A stretch of 64,000 bases of DNA from Acidobacteriota bacterium (GTDB lineage Bacteria > Acidobacteriota > Thermoanaerobaculia > Multivoradales > Multivoraceae): positions 1-64,000 of the forward strand of contig QQVD01000040.1 in NCBI GenBank assembly GCA_003388555.1, in the 5' to 3' direction. This document shows, piece after piece, positions 26,423 to 34,608 of this stretch. A program made the translations under genes and the position numbers. Within the stretch, counting starts at the first letter, position 1. Each line of letters opens with the position of its first letter. The notes under the pieces were generated by a model. That model was given only the letters and a program-made list of their open reading frames with translations. It made no database searches and was not told where the DNA came from.

Positions 26423-27541
26423 TCAGCCGATCCGCAGACTGCGCACGACGCCGATCGCCGTCGCATCCCCGGGGCGCGCCGAGAGGGCGGAGAGGCTGCG
26501 CAGCTCGAGGCTCCAGACGCCGGGGCCCGGTGTCGAGAGGTCATGGCGCCAGGTGGCGAAGCCGGAGCCGGCAGGTCTCGTGGCCGGAGACTCGAACTCG
26601 CGGATGCGCTGCCACGGTGTCGTCCGGTCGCCGGATACGAGGCGCATCTCGAGCCCCACCACCGCGGACCCGTCGCCCCAGGAGATGCCGAGCAGGTTCA
26701 GCCGGCGTTCGTCGACCTCGGCGCGGGCCGGCAGGGTGGAGAAGGGGATGCCGATCGCAGGACCGGGAGCTTCGCCGTCGCGGACCGCGCCGCGCGCCGC
26801 CAGGTCGCCCTGCATCTCCAGCATCGCCGGGGTCCAGGCGGCGCCCTGCTCGATCACACGGATCTCGCCCACGTCCTTGAGCGCGGCGCAGGCGAAGGCG
26901 CCGGGCACGACGAGGCGCAGCGGGGCGCCGTGGCCCTCGCCGAGCGGTCGGCCGTTCATCGACGTGGCGAGGAAGGCACCGTGCCGACGCAGCTGGGCGA
27001 CGGTGAACCACCAGGCGGCGCCGCGCGCCTCGACCAGCACCCGGGTGCTGCCCCAGGTGTTGCCGAGCGCCCGCGCGAAGAGCACCTCCAGGCGCACGCC
27101 GCCAAAGGCCGCGGCACCGAGGCGCGAGAAGCCCACGTCGGGCCCGTTGCGCACACAGTCGAGCACGTGGGTACCGACGTCCTCGCTCCATCGGGTCAGG
27201 TCGTCGGGGGTGAAGTCGAGCACGCCGCCGCCGAAGTCGCGGAAGTGACCGGAGGCGTCGTCGCCGGAGTGCACCCGCAGCTTCGGGACCGCCGCCTCGT
27301 CACGGCTCGGCAGGCCGAGAGGTGAGTGCTCGAAGAGGCGCTCGCTCTCGACGACGTGCTCGAACAGGTCGCCGGCGCCGGGAGGCGAGTCGTCGAAGAC
27401 CAACCTGCGGTTGGTTGCGGTGCCGGCGGCCCGCGCCAGGTGGCCCGCGGTCGCCGAAGCGAAGGCGCCTGCTCCGAGGAGGCCGAGCAGACGGCGGCGA
27501 TCCAGTCGGCTGACGGCGGGGCGGTGGATCGACGGCTGCAC
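26423..27541 (-). CDS. Tat-exported molybdopterin oxidoreductase (sulfite-oxidase-like)
   Basis: This 372-residue protein has a twin-arginine signal (RLDRRRLLGLLG, residues 12-23). The oxidoreductase molybdopterin-binding domain has the likely cofactor Cys129 in VLDCVRNGP and the family segment MNGRPLGEGHGAPLRLVVPGAF. A C-terminal immunoglobulin-like (Mo-co dimerisation) domain from about residue 260 resembles sulfite oxidases (RIREFESPATRPAG). It should work in the periplasm after folding with cofactor, possibly with a c-type cytochrome. Two cytochrome c genes lie 4-6 kb away. The start is GTG. It converges on the aminotransferase gene with 5 bp between stops. The substrate is not evident. 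Confidence 0.87.
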   Translation of the reverse strand: MQPSIHRPAVSRLDRRRLLGLLGAGAFASATAGHLARAAGTATNRRLVFDDSPPGAGDLFEHVVESERLFEHSPLGLPSRDEAAVPKLRVHSGDDASGHFRDFGGGVLDFTPDDLTRWSEDVGTHVLDCVRNGPDVGFSRLGAAAFGGVRLEVLFARALGNTWGSTRVLVEARGAAWWFTVAQLRRHGAFLATSMNGRPLGEGHGAPLRLVVPGAFACAALKDVGEIRVIEQGAAWTPAMLEMQGDLAARGAVRDGEAPGPAIGIPFSTLPARAEVDERRLNLLGISWGDGSAVVGLEMRLVSGDRTTPWQRIREFESPATRPAGSGFATWRHDLSTPGPGVWSLELRSLSALSARPGDATAIGVVRSLRIG

Positions 27542-27610
27542 AGGGGCACCGTAGCACCGCGGGCGCGCCGATCTGTCTCACCGCTGCGCCAGCGGCTACG
27601 ATCAGCGGCG

Positions 27611-28699
27611 ATGAGTGCTGTCCTCACGAGGAGTCGCCGCCGCGCCGCCAGCGAGGCGTCGCGATACCGGACGCGGTGGATGCGGTCGGCGTGCTCCGCT
27701 CTCGCCCTCCCGGCCCTGTTCCTGCTGGCCGGTCGAGCAGCGGCCCAGCCACCGCCGGCGACCGACATCGCGATCCTCGAGCTCGAGGTGGCTGGCACCG
27801 CCGAGGGCGCCGAGAGCAGGGGGGCGGCGCCTCGCATCGTCGGCTGGACCCGGGTCACCGATCGGCCGCACTACGACAACCAGCCGTTCTTCCTCGACGA
27901 GCGGACGCTGCTCTACACGGCGCTCGGCGGCCTGACCGATCCGAAGGGAGATGCAGAACCGGTCGCCACCGAGCTGGTGGCCTACGACCTGGAGTCGGGC
28001 GAGCGTACTCTCCTGGTCGGGACTCCCGAGAGCGAGTACTCGCCGCTGGCGCGCCCAGCCTCGCCGGACGCGCCGGAGGTGCGAGAGATCTCCTTCGTGC
28101 GCGATTACGGCGATCTGCGCCAGGAGCTGTGGAGCGCGTCGCTGCAGGCCGACGGCAGCGCGGCTCCGCAGCGCAGCCTGTTCCCGCAGATCAATCCGAT
28201 CGGGTACCACGTCTGGGTCGACCACCACAGCGCCCTGCTCTTCGTGCTCGGCGAGCCCGCGACACTGCAGCTCGCCGCGGTCGGCGGTGCGGGAAGGATC
28301 CTCGCCGAGGCGCCCGGTCGGGCGCTGGCGAGCATCCCGGGAAGCGACCGCTTCTCCTTCGTCGACAAGGGGGCGGCGACGCCCGGGGACACTGCGGCGG
28401 GCGGTCAGCCGGAGGATCCGGCGCCGTCCGGGTGGTGGTTGCGCTCGGTCGTTCCTTCCGCGGCCGATCCGTCCGCCACGGTGCGCCAGGTGATCGAGAT
28501 GCCGGTCGGAGTGGAGGACTACGCCTGGCGGCCCGGCGGCGAGCTGTGGGCCGCCAGCGGCGGCGAGCTCCTGCGCGCCGACCTCGGCCGCGGTGAGTGG
28601 CGGCCGGTGCTCGACCTGCGCGATCGCGGCGTCGGCGGCATCACCAGGCTGGCGTTCTCACCCAGCGGCCGCCAGTTGGCGATCGTCTTCGAGCGCTGA
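27611..28699 (+). CDS. Secreted TolB-like beta-propeller protein
   Basis: This 362-residue protein has a basic N-terminus and hydrophobic signal peptide (ALALPALFLLAGRAAAQ). The body is made of beta-propeller strands: PRIVGWTRVTDRPHYDNQPFFLDERTLLYT opens it, and repeats such as WWLRSVVP and LAFSPSGRQLAIVF resemble the WD40-like (PD40/TolB) repeats found in TolB and DPP-IV propellers. There is no enzymatic motif. The ATG at 27611 is chosen because it begins the signal peptide. It is divergent from the molybdoenzyme gene with 69 bp between the starts, so promoters there overlap. It is followed at once by the GNAT gene. Confidence 0.82.
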   Translation: MSAVLTRSRRRAASEASRYRTRWMRSACSALALPALFLLAGRAAAQPPPATDIAILELEVAGTAEGAESRGAAPRIVGWTRVTDRPHYDNQPFFLDERTLLYTALGGLTDPKGDAEPVATELVAYDLESGERTLLVGTPESEYSPLARPASPDAPEVREISFVRDYGDLRQELWSASLQADGSAAPQRSLFPQINPIGYHVWVDHHSALLFVLGEPATLQLAAVGGAGRILAEAPGRALASIPGSDRFSFVDKGAATPGDTAAGGQPEDPAPSGWWLRSVVPSAADPSATVRQVIEMPVGVEDYAWRPGGELWAASGGELLRADLGRGEWRPVLDLRDRGVGGITRLAFSPSGRQLAIVFER

Positions 28700-28722
28700 C
28701 CGGGCGTCGCGGCGAGGTCGAC

Positions 28723-29271
28723 GTGCTCCAGGGTCCCGCACCGAAGAAGATCTCCGTGCCACGCCGCAGGGGGGAGGCTCCGCTGGTGCTGCGCCGGTTC
28801 ACCCTCGACGACCTCGAGCGCTTCGTGATGATGCTCACCGACGAGCGGGTGACCGACCAGCTCTCGTTCCCCAAGGAGCTGAAGACGGCGGGCGGCGCCG
28901 AGGCGCTGCTGCGTGCGACGATCGCCGCCTACGAGAGCGACGAGCCGATGGTGGCGTTCGCCATCGCGTCGCCCGACGGGTTCCTGCGCGGGATGTGCGG
29001 CGTCTCGACCTTCGCGCCCGGCGTGGTGGAGATCTTCTACGCCGTGGCGGTGCCCGAGTGGCGTCGTCGCATCGGCTCGCGCGCCGCGAAGGCGCTGGTG
29101 CGCGCCCTGCGCCGCCGATCGGATGTCGAGGAGCTGGTGGGTTTCGTCCTCCCCGACAACCAGGCCTCCCGCCGCATCCTCGAGGGTCTCGGCTTCGAGG
29201 ACCGCGGCCTGGTCGAGCGCCAGGGCTTCGCCGAGCCGGTGCACGACTACCGGCTCGACCTCGGTGGCTGA
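28723..29271 (+). CDS. GNAT-family N-acetyltransferase
   Basis: This cytosolic protein of about 182 residues has the RimJ/RimL-like GNAT layout. It starts with LVLRRFTLDDLERFVMMLTD, passes the beta-strand IFYAVAVPEWRRRIGSRAAKALV (carrying the acetyl-CoA pyrophosphate-binding Arg-rich loop) and ends with LPDNQASRRILEGLGFEDRG. It should transfer an acyl group from acyl-CoA to an amine. The start is uncertain: GTG at 28723 or GTG at 28756 are both in frame, and neither has a strong Shine-Dalgarno. It follows the beta-propeller gene by 23 bp and faces the TPR gene. Confidence 0.82.
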   Translation: MLQGPAPKKISVPRRRGEAPLVLRRFTLDDLERFVMMLTDERVTDQLSFPKELKTAGGAEALLRATIAAYESDEPMVAFAIASPDGFLRGMCGVSTFAPGVVEIFYAVAVPEWRRRIGSRAAKALVRALRRRSDVEELVGFVLPDNQASRRILEGLGFEDRGLVERQGFAEPVHDYRLDLGG

Positions 29272-29312
29272 GCGGCGGGTCCCTGGCACGCGGCGAGCTG
29301 AACGCAGCCGCT

Positions 29313-31457
29313 TCAGTCGGCGTTCCACGGCGCCGGGACCGTTTCGCCGGCTCGATAGGCCTGGAGGCGCTCACGGGCCTCGCCGAGCACGACGGCAGGA
29401 GCGCCCTTCTCGAGCTCGGTGACGACGCGCTGCTGCCACTCGACCGCCTTGTCGAAGCGGCCCACCGCCGCCAGCGCCATCGCCACGGTCTCGCCGTGCT
29501 GGGTCGACGGGATCGCCTCGAACAGGCGGAAGGCCAGGTCGAGCCCGACCTCCGGCTGGCGCACCGCGGCATCGGGAGCCGCCACCAGCAGGCGCGCCAG
29601 CAGATGACCCATCGCCGAGGAGGCGGGGAACTCCTGCAGTCCCTCTTCCAGGCGTTGCCTCGCTGTCGCGTAGTCGCCCGCCAACACCCGCGCCATGGCC
29701 TCCGAGAGCCGCGCCTGCTGCGATCGCGGATCGACCCGCACCGCGGCGGCGTGTGCCTCGGCCGATTCGCGGTAGCGCTCGAGACGTCCGAGCACGGTGC
29801 CGAGGTTGAAGTGCGCCAGGGCCTGCGAGCCGCGAGCGCCGTCGGCTGCGTCGTCGTCGCTGGAGGCCGCGATGGCGGCCCGGTAGCGCTCCGCTGCCAG
29901 CTCCAGCTCGCCACGCTCGGTGGCGAGATTGCCGAGCTCGAGCAAAGCGTCGGCGGCCACCTCGCCGGCCTGCGACATCTCCTCCAGTTCGGCCTCAGCC
30001 CTCTCCACCTCGCCGAGCTCGGCGAGCAGGCGGGCGCGTTCGATACGAGGCTGTGGCGCCAGCTTTCGGTCCGCCGCCTCGAGCCCGGCGTCGAAGCGCC
30101 GCAGGGCGGCCAGCGCGGCATCGCGGCGGCCGAGAGCGGCGAGCGTCTCGGCGTGCAGCCAGTGCAGGTCGAACTGATCGGGGGCCACGGCGAGAGCGCT
30201 CTCGACGGCCTCTTCGGCGGCCTCGTGGTCACCGCCGCGGTTGAGGACTTCTGCCAGCAGCACCCAGGCGGGAACGAAATCCGGCGCGATGTCGAGCGCG
30301 ACCTCGAGGTGCTCGCGCGCCCTCAGGTCCCAGCGCAGCCGCTGCTCGCGGGCGGTGCGCGGATCCGAGGCGACGACCACCAGGTCGTCGATCATGCGGG
30401 CGACGAAGAAGCGCAGGGCGGCGTCGTCCGGCTGCACCGCGGCGGCGCGTTCGTAGAGCTCCAGCGCGCGCTCGAGCTCACCGCGCCGCTGCAGCAGGCT
30501 GGCGAGGTTCTTGAGCGCCGAGGAGGAATCGGGGTCGACCTCGAGTGCCGCCTCGAAGCGCTGCTGCGCCACCTCCAGCTCGCCCATCGCCAGCGAGATG
30601 CGACCCAGGCTGAGCAGGGCGCCGACGCCGCCGGCGAGCTGTTGCAACTCGAGCGCGATCGGGTCGGGGAAGATCACTTCCTGATCGCCGCGGTTGGCGA
30701 AGTGGTAGCGGGCACGCTCTTCGTCACCCAGGGCGCGGTGAGCCTGGCCGAGGTGGAAGTGCAGGATCGACGCCGCCGGCTGCTCGGTGAGCGCGGCGGC
30801 GAAGCGCTCGGCGGCGAGCCCCGGTTGGCCGCGTGCGATCGCTACCCTGCCGAGGCCGTAGAGAGCCGCGGCGCGGCCGGAGGGTGACGCCGTCGCGTCC
30901 TCGAACATCCTGTCCGCGTCGTCGAGCCTCCCGGCGCGCAACAGCACGTCGGCGAGTCGCAGACGCGCCGCGACGTCGCCGGGGTCGAGCTCGAGCACGG
31001 AGCGAAAGCCGGCGGCCGCCGCCTCGAGTCGGTTGTCGAGTTGGTGCACCGTCGCCAGCAGGTAGCGCCAGCGCGGCACCTCGGGAGCGAGCTGGATGGC
31101 GTTGCCGAGCGCCGCCTCGGCCGCGAGAGCCAGGTCGTAGAGCACGTAGAGCTGCCCGAGCTCGCCGTAGGCCGAGGCGAGACGCTGCCGCTGCTGCGGA
31201 TCGTCGAGTCGGGGATCGCCGTCGAGCAGCGCGTTGAGCTGCGCCCGCTGGTCGGCGAGCTGCTGTCGCACTGCCGGCTCGGCGGCTTCGAGACCGACAT
31301 CGGGCAGGCTGCGCAGGGAGCGCGCGCTCGGCGCCTCCTGGGCCAGGGCCGCGGCGGACGCCGCGAGCACGAGGCAGCCGAGCGCGGCCGCGACGAGGCA
31401 AGGCGAGGATGCCGGGTTCCGGCGTCGGGTCGCTCGGACGTGAGGAGAAGGCGGCAC
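29313..31457 (-). CDS. Large secreted TPR-repeat protein (paralogue 3)
   Basis: This protein of about 714 residues has a signal peptide (ALGCLVLAASAAALAQEAP), then LPDVGLEAAEPAVRQQLADQ, which matches the LPDL segment of the two TPR proteins at 17816 and 21481. Long arrays of TPR units follow, for example LELYERAAAVQPDDAALRFF. The C-terminus ERLQAYRAGETVPAPW resembles the RLGLYRAGTPY end of paralogue 1. I chose the GTG at 31457. The frame stays open for a further 290 codons, but these are antisense to a cytochrome gene and look non-coding. No FG-GAP partner is adjacent, unlike its paralogues. A scaffold role is inferred. Confidence 0.85.
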   Translation of the reverse strand: MPPSPHVRATRRRNPASSPCLVAAALGCLVLAASAAALAQEAPSARSLRSLPDVGLEAAEPAVRQQLADQRAQLNALLDGDPRLDDPQQRQRLASAYGELGQLYVLYDLALAAEAALGNAIQLAPEVPRWRYLLATVHQLDNRLEAAAAGFRSVLELDPGDVAARLRLADVLLRAGRLDDADRMFEDATASPSGRAAALYGLGRVAIARGQPGLAAERFAAALTEQPAASILHFHLGQAHRALGDEERARYHFANRGDQEVIFPDPIALELQQLAGGVGALLSLGRISLAMGELEVAQQRFEAALEVDPDSSSALKNLASLLQRRGELERALELYERAAAVQPDDAALRFFVARMIDDLVVVASDPRTAREQRLRWDLRAREHLEVALDIAPDFVPAWVLLAEVLNRGGDHEAAEEAVESALAVAPDQFDLHWLHAETLAALGRRDAALAALRRFDAGLEAADRKLAPQPRIERARLLAELGEVERAEAELEEMSQAGEVAADALLELGNLATERGELELAAERYRAAIAASSDDDAADGARGSQALAHFNLGTVLGRLERYRESAEAHAAAVRVDPRSQQARLSEAMARVLAGDYATARQRLEEGLQEFPASSAMGHLLARLLVAAPDAAVRQPEVGLDLAFRLFEAIPSTQHGETVAMALAAVGRFDKAVEWQQRVVTELEKGAPAVVLGEARERLQAYRAGETVPAPWNAD

Positions 31458-31845
31458 GGCGCCGAGCCTAGCCGAGGGTGCCGGGGAAGTCGGACGGGCT
31501 GCGCAGGAATCGGACGCCGATCCGCTCGAGTCGCCTCGCGACCCGGGAGGTCTGCAAGCCGGAGATCCACCGACCCTCGGAAAACCCTGGTGTCGTCGCC
31601 GCTCCTCGTGCCGTAGCTTGGGGTCGGTGGGTGGCCAGGTGCCGAGGTTCTGGGAACGGGTCCGGGCGGCCAACGGTGGCAGCGAGGAGGCGATCGGATG
31701 TACCAGTCGACGAGCAGGGACGGATCGGATGGAGATCGGCGCGAGACCCGGTCGGGGGCCGTGGGGGGAGGATGCTGCGGCTGCCGGGGGGCGGGCCGCT
31801 GCGGTCGCGAAGCGCACGCTGAACGCGATCACGAGGAGGGCTGCC
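31458..31845. other. Intergenic region between TPR and cytochrome genes
   Basis: This stretch between divergent genes holds no gene I can support. Several open frames cross it, but their translations are Gly/Arg-rich and unlike neighbouring proteins. It should contain the promoters of both flanking genes. No clear promoter motif is visible. Confidence 0.45.
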
Positions 31846-31905
31846 GTGACAGTGACGGTTCGCATGCCGTCCCGGTCGTTGGCGGAGCTCGAGCCGGGCT
31901 CGTGA
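31846..31905 (+). other. Leader ORF of 19 codons, or frameshifted start of the cytochrome gene
   Basis: A GTG at 31846 has an ideal Shine-Dalgarno (AGGAGG at 31834-31839, six bases spacing). It opens a 19-residue frame (MTVTVRMPSRSLAELEPGS) whose TGA overlaps the GTG of the cytochrome gene as GTGA. Either it is a coupling leader or an indel has split a normal signal peptide: a basic start like this would complete the charge-poor signal of the downstream lipoprotein. Confidence 0.5.
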
Positions 31906-32444
31906 CGCTGGCCACCACCGCGGCACTCGTCCTCGGTTGCGCGCAGCCGGCCGAGCAGCCTGGCGCGGACGCCGACGTGGGTGCGGCGCCGCCTGCGCAA
32001 CGGTTCCAGCTGCCGGTCAGCCTCAACCAGGTGATGGTGGCGCTGGTCAACGACGCGGCGGATCCGATCTGGGTCGCGGCCTGGCGCAACCCGGAGAGCG
32101 AGCGCGATTGGCGCGAGCTGGAACGCCTCGGCCGCCAGCTCGAGATCGGCGGTGCCCTGCTCACGGTGCCCGGTACCGGGCCGATGGACGCGGCGTGGAC
32201 GTCGGAGCAGGGATGGACGGCGTGGTCGGAGGAGCTGCGTCTCGCAGGCGCCGGGGCAGTCGCTGCCGCCGAGGCGCGCGACGTCGAGGCGATCTCGCTG
32301 GCCGGAGACCGCATCGTCGAGGTCTGCGAGGGCTGTCACATGCAGTACAAGCCCGACCTGCCCACCGGCGGCGAGTTCGGCGAGCTGTCGCCGACCGCGG
32401 CCGACTTCGAGGACGAGGACGCCGGAGAACAGCCCGAGGAGTAG
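31902..32444 (+). CDS. Class II-type cytochrome c lipoprotein
   Basis: This protein of 180 residues has a short hydrophobic N-terminus ending in a lipobox (ALVLGC, Cys13). The heme motif CEGCH (Cys142, Cys145, His146) lies in the last quarter and is followed by MQYKPD. That is typical of the cytochrome c-prime/class II helical bundle, where the heme site is near the C-terminus. It should carry electrons in the periplasm. The GTG start gives a signal with no basic residues, which is odd; the 19-codon leader just upstream may explain it. The stop faces that of the class I cytochrome gene across 13 bases. Confidence 0.85.
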   Translation: MTLATTAALVLGCAQPAEQPGADADVGAAPPAQRFQLPVSLNQVMVALVNDAADPIWVAAWRNPESERDWRELERLGRQLEIGGALLTVPGTGPMDAAWTSEQGWTAWSEELRLAGAGAVAAAEARDVEAISLAGDRIVEVCEGCHMQYKPDLPTGGEFGELSPTAADFEDEDAGEQPEE

Positions 32445-32457
32445 GGGCGGCGAAGAG

Positions 32458-32883
32458 TCAGTCGACGCCGTCGACCCGTGGGCCCTGCTCGGCGACCGAC
32501 AGCACGTAGGTCGTCAGGTCGTCGATCTCCTGCTCCGGCAACAGGTCCCAGGCCGGCATCGCGGTGCCGGAGACCCCGTCGGCGATCGCCGCGCGGACGC
32601 TGGCCCGGGTCGCGGCGGAGCGCCACTGCGGATCGGTGTAGTCGCGCGGCTGGCTGTCGAGCAGCTCGCCCTGGGGACCGTGGCCGTCGGCGTCGACGCC
32701 GTGGCACGGCGCGCAGTTGGCGAGATAGCTGGCCCGGCCGCGGCGACGCGCCTCGGCCAGCTCGTCCGCGCCAGGGGGTGTCGAGCACGCCTGGCTGGTG
32801 GCCAGCGCCGCGAGCAGTAGCGCCGTGACGGCGAAACGCAGCGGCGACGCCGGTGCCGAGGGGCGGATCGGGGAGCTTTGCAT
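32458..32883 (-). CDS. Class I cytochrome c
   Basis: This 141-residue exported monoheme cytochrome has a hydrophobic N-terminal signal (FAVTALLLAALATSQACS), which may be a lipoprotein signal with Cys33 although the lipobox is not ideal. The heme-binding CAPCH (Cys57, Cys60, His61) and distal Met109 in GTAMPAWDLL are both present, followed by the class I end motif LTTYVLS. It should shuttle electrons in the periplasm. It is divergent from the PIG-L gene and convergent with the class II cytochrome gene. The partner enzyme is unknown; the periplasmic molybdoenzyme at 26423 is one candidate. Confidence 0.92.
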   Translation of the reverse strand: MQSSPIRPSAPASPLRFAVTALLLAALATSQACSTPPGADELAEARRRGRASYLANCAPCHGVDADGHGPQGELLDSQPRDYTDPQWRSAATRASVRAAIADGVSGTAMPAWDLLPEQEIDDLTTYVLSVAEQGPRVDGVD

Positions 32884-33018
32884 CGACGGGTCCGGCGGCG
32901 CGGACCGCGGCCCGGCGCCGATCGAGAGGGCACCGTAGCATCCTCCGGACGTCTGGACCGGGTGTGGATCGTGAGGCAGTCGACGGAGGCTATCCTCACA
33001 CCTCCCAGGGAGGACGAG

Positions 33019-34512
33019 ATGGTGCGACTGCGTAGCGGCGGAGGCGGCGGGGAGGGCGCGAGTGCTGCGGGCCGGGCCCGCTCACCGGCCGCTTGGCGGT
33101 GTGTCGCGCTCGTGTTCGCAGCCCTGGTGGCTGGCTCCGCCGCCGCGTCCGCGGTCGACCTGGCGCCCTCCGCCGATCACGTCCTCGAGCTGCAGAGCAG
33201 CGGCGGCGAGCTGGCCTGGCCCGAGCTGCCGCCGGCCTGCGCCGCCCCGCCTCGCTGCACCCTGCTGCTCGAGGTCGAGCTGGTCTCCGGGCGGGCTCGC
33301 CCGCGAGTCGTCATCGCCGCCGCCGGGTCCGGCTTCGAGCAGCAGTTCGCACCCCGGACGCGAGGCCGGCGCTATGTCGACCTCGGTCCTCTCCACGACC
33401 TGACCCCCGGCAGTCGGGTCCAGCTCTCCGCCCGCGGTGGGCGCATCGCGGCACCGCGTCGCCTGCTGGTCTTCGAGGATCCCGACCTCGACGGCCGCCG
33501 GGTGCTGGTGCTGGCGCCGCACCCCGACGACGCCGAGATCGCCGCCTTCGGGCTCTACGCCGGGACCGACTCCGACGTGGTGACGGTCACCGCCGGCGAC
33601 GCCGGGGGCTTCAACTACCGCGTGCTGTTCGCGGATCCGCAGGAGCACTACCGGATCAAGGGGAGGATCCGCACCTGGGACTCGATCACCGTGCCGCGAC
33701 TCGGCGGCGTGACGCCGGAGCGGGCCCGCAACCTCGGCTTCTACGACGCGACGCTGGCGCGCATGTGGCGGCAGCGCCCAGAGCCGGTGGCGCCGCCGAT
33801 CGCGGCGCTCGACGACCCTTCGGAATTCCGCCGCCTCAACGTCGCGGCGCGGCTGCGTGACGAAGCGCTGCAGCCGACCTGGCAGGGACTGGTGGCCGAC
33901 CTCGTCGCCGAGCTCAGGGCGGTGCGCCCCGACGTCGTGGTGGCGCCCCACCCGCTGCTCGACGCCCACTCCGACCACGCCTTCACCACGGTGGCGCTGC
34001 TCGAGGCACTCGAGGCGCTCGCGTCCCATGCGGCGCCGGAGCGCGGCGACGGCCCGAAGGCAGGCGAGAGGGCGGAGGAGTCCCTGTCGTCGCCGTTGCT
34101 GCTGCTCTACACCAACCACATGGTCGGGGCCGAGCCCTGGCCGTACGGAGAGCGCGAGGCGCGTGTCGGCCCTCCGCCGCTGGACGCGGTGGAAGGCCTC
34201 GATCCGGCGTGGCTCGGCCGCATCCACTCGCGCCCTCTCGACGAGCCCACCCGGGCGATGAAGATCCTGGCGCTCGAGATGATGCACGACCTGCGGCCGC
34301 TCGACCTGCAGGACCGCAAGTCGGCGCCCGAGGAGTGGCGCGAGGCCCTGCGCGCCACCACCAGGGCCTTGCGGCGCGAGCGGCCAAGCTACAGTTACCT
34401 GCGCCGGGCTCCCCGTCCCAACGAGCTCTACTTCGTGCTCGACGCCGAGCAGGCGCAGCGCGCCGTCGACGAGTTCCTGCGCCGCTTCGAGGCGCGGCAG
34501 GGCGCCCGGTGA
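33019..34512 (+). CDS. Secreted PIG-L family deacetylase
   Basis: This 497-residue protein has a signal peptide (ALVFAALVAGSAAASA), a beta-rich N-terminal domain to about residue 150, then a PIG-L (LmbE) zinc deacetylase domain. The zinc motif APHPDDAE (His168, Asp170/171) and the later HPLLDAHSDH are intact. Family members remove acetyl groups from N-acetylglucosamine-containing molecules. The signal peptide points to an extracytosolic glycan or lipid substrate. ATG 33019 is set by a strong Shine-Dalgarno (AGGGAGGA). First gene of a plus-strand run that continues with an M28-like lipoprotein after about 95 bp. Confidence 0.9.
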   Translation: MVRLRSGGGGGEGASAAGRARSPAAWRCVALVFAALVAGSAAASAVDLAPSADHVLELQSSGGELAWPELPPACAAPPRCTLLLEVELVSGRARPRVVIAAAGSGFEQQFAPRTRGRRYVDLGPLHDLTPGSRVQLSARGGRIAAPRRLLVFEDPDLDGRRVLVLAPHPDDAEIAAFGLYAGTDSDVVTVTAGDAGGFNYRVLFADPQEHYRIKGRIRTWDSITVPRLGGVTPERARNLGFYDATLARMWRQRPEPVAPPIAALDDPSEFRRLNVAARLRDEALQPTWQGLVADLVAELRAVRPDVVVAPHPLLDAHSDHAFTTVALLEALEALASHAAPERGDGPKAGERAEESLSSPLLLLYTNHMVGAEPWPYGEREARVGPPPLDAVEGLDPAWLGRIHSRPLDEPTRAMKILALEMMHDLRPLDLQDRKSAPEEWREALRATTRALRRERPSYSYLRRAPRPNELYFVLDAEQAQRAVDEFLRRFEARQGAR

Positions 34513-34608
34513 ACGCCGCCGACGGCTGAGCCCGTGAGCCCGGCCCGTGCTCGGGCGCTCGCCGGGCGACCAGTCGGTGTCGGAGAAAACGACCAGCGAG
34601 GGAGATCG

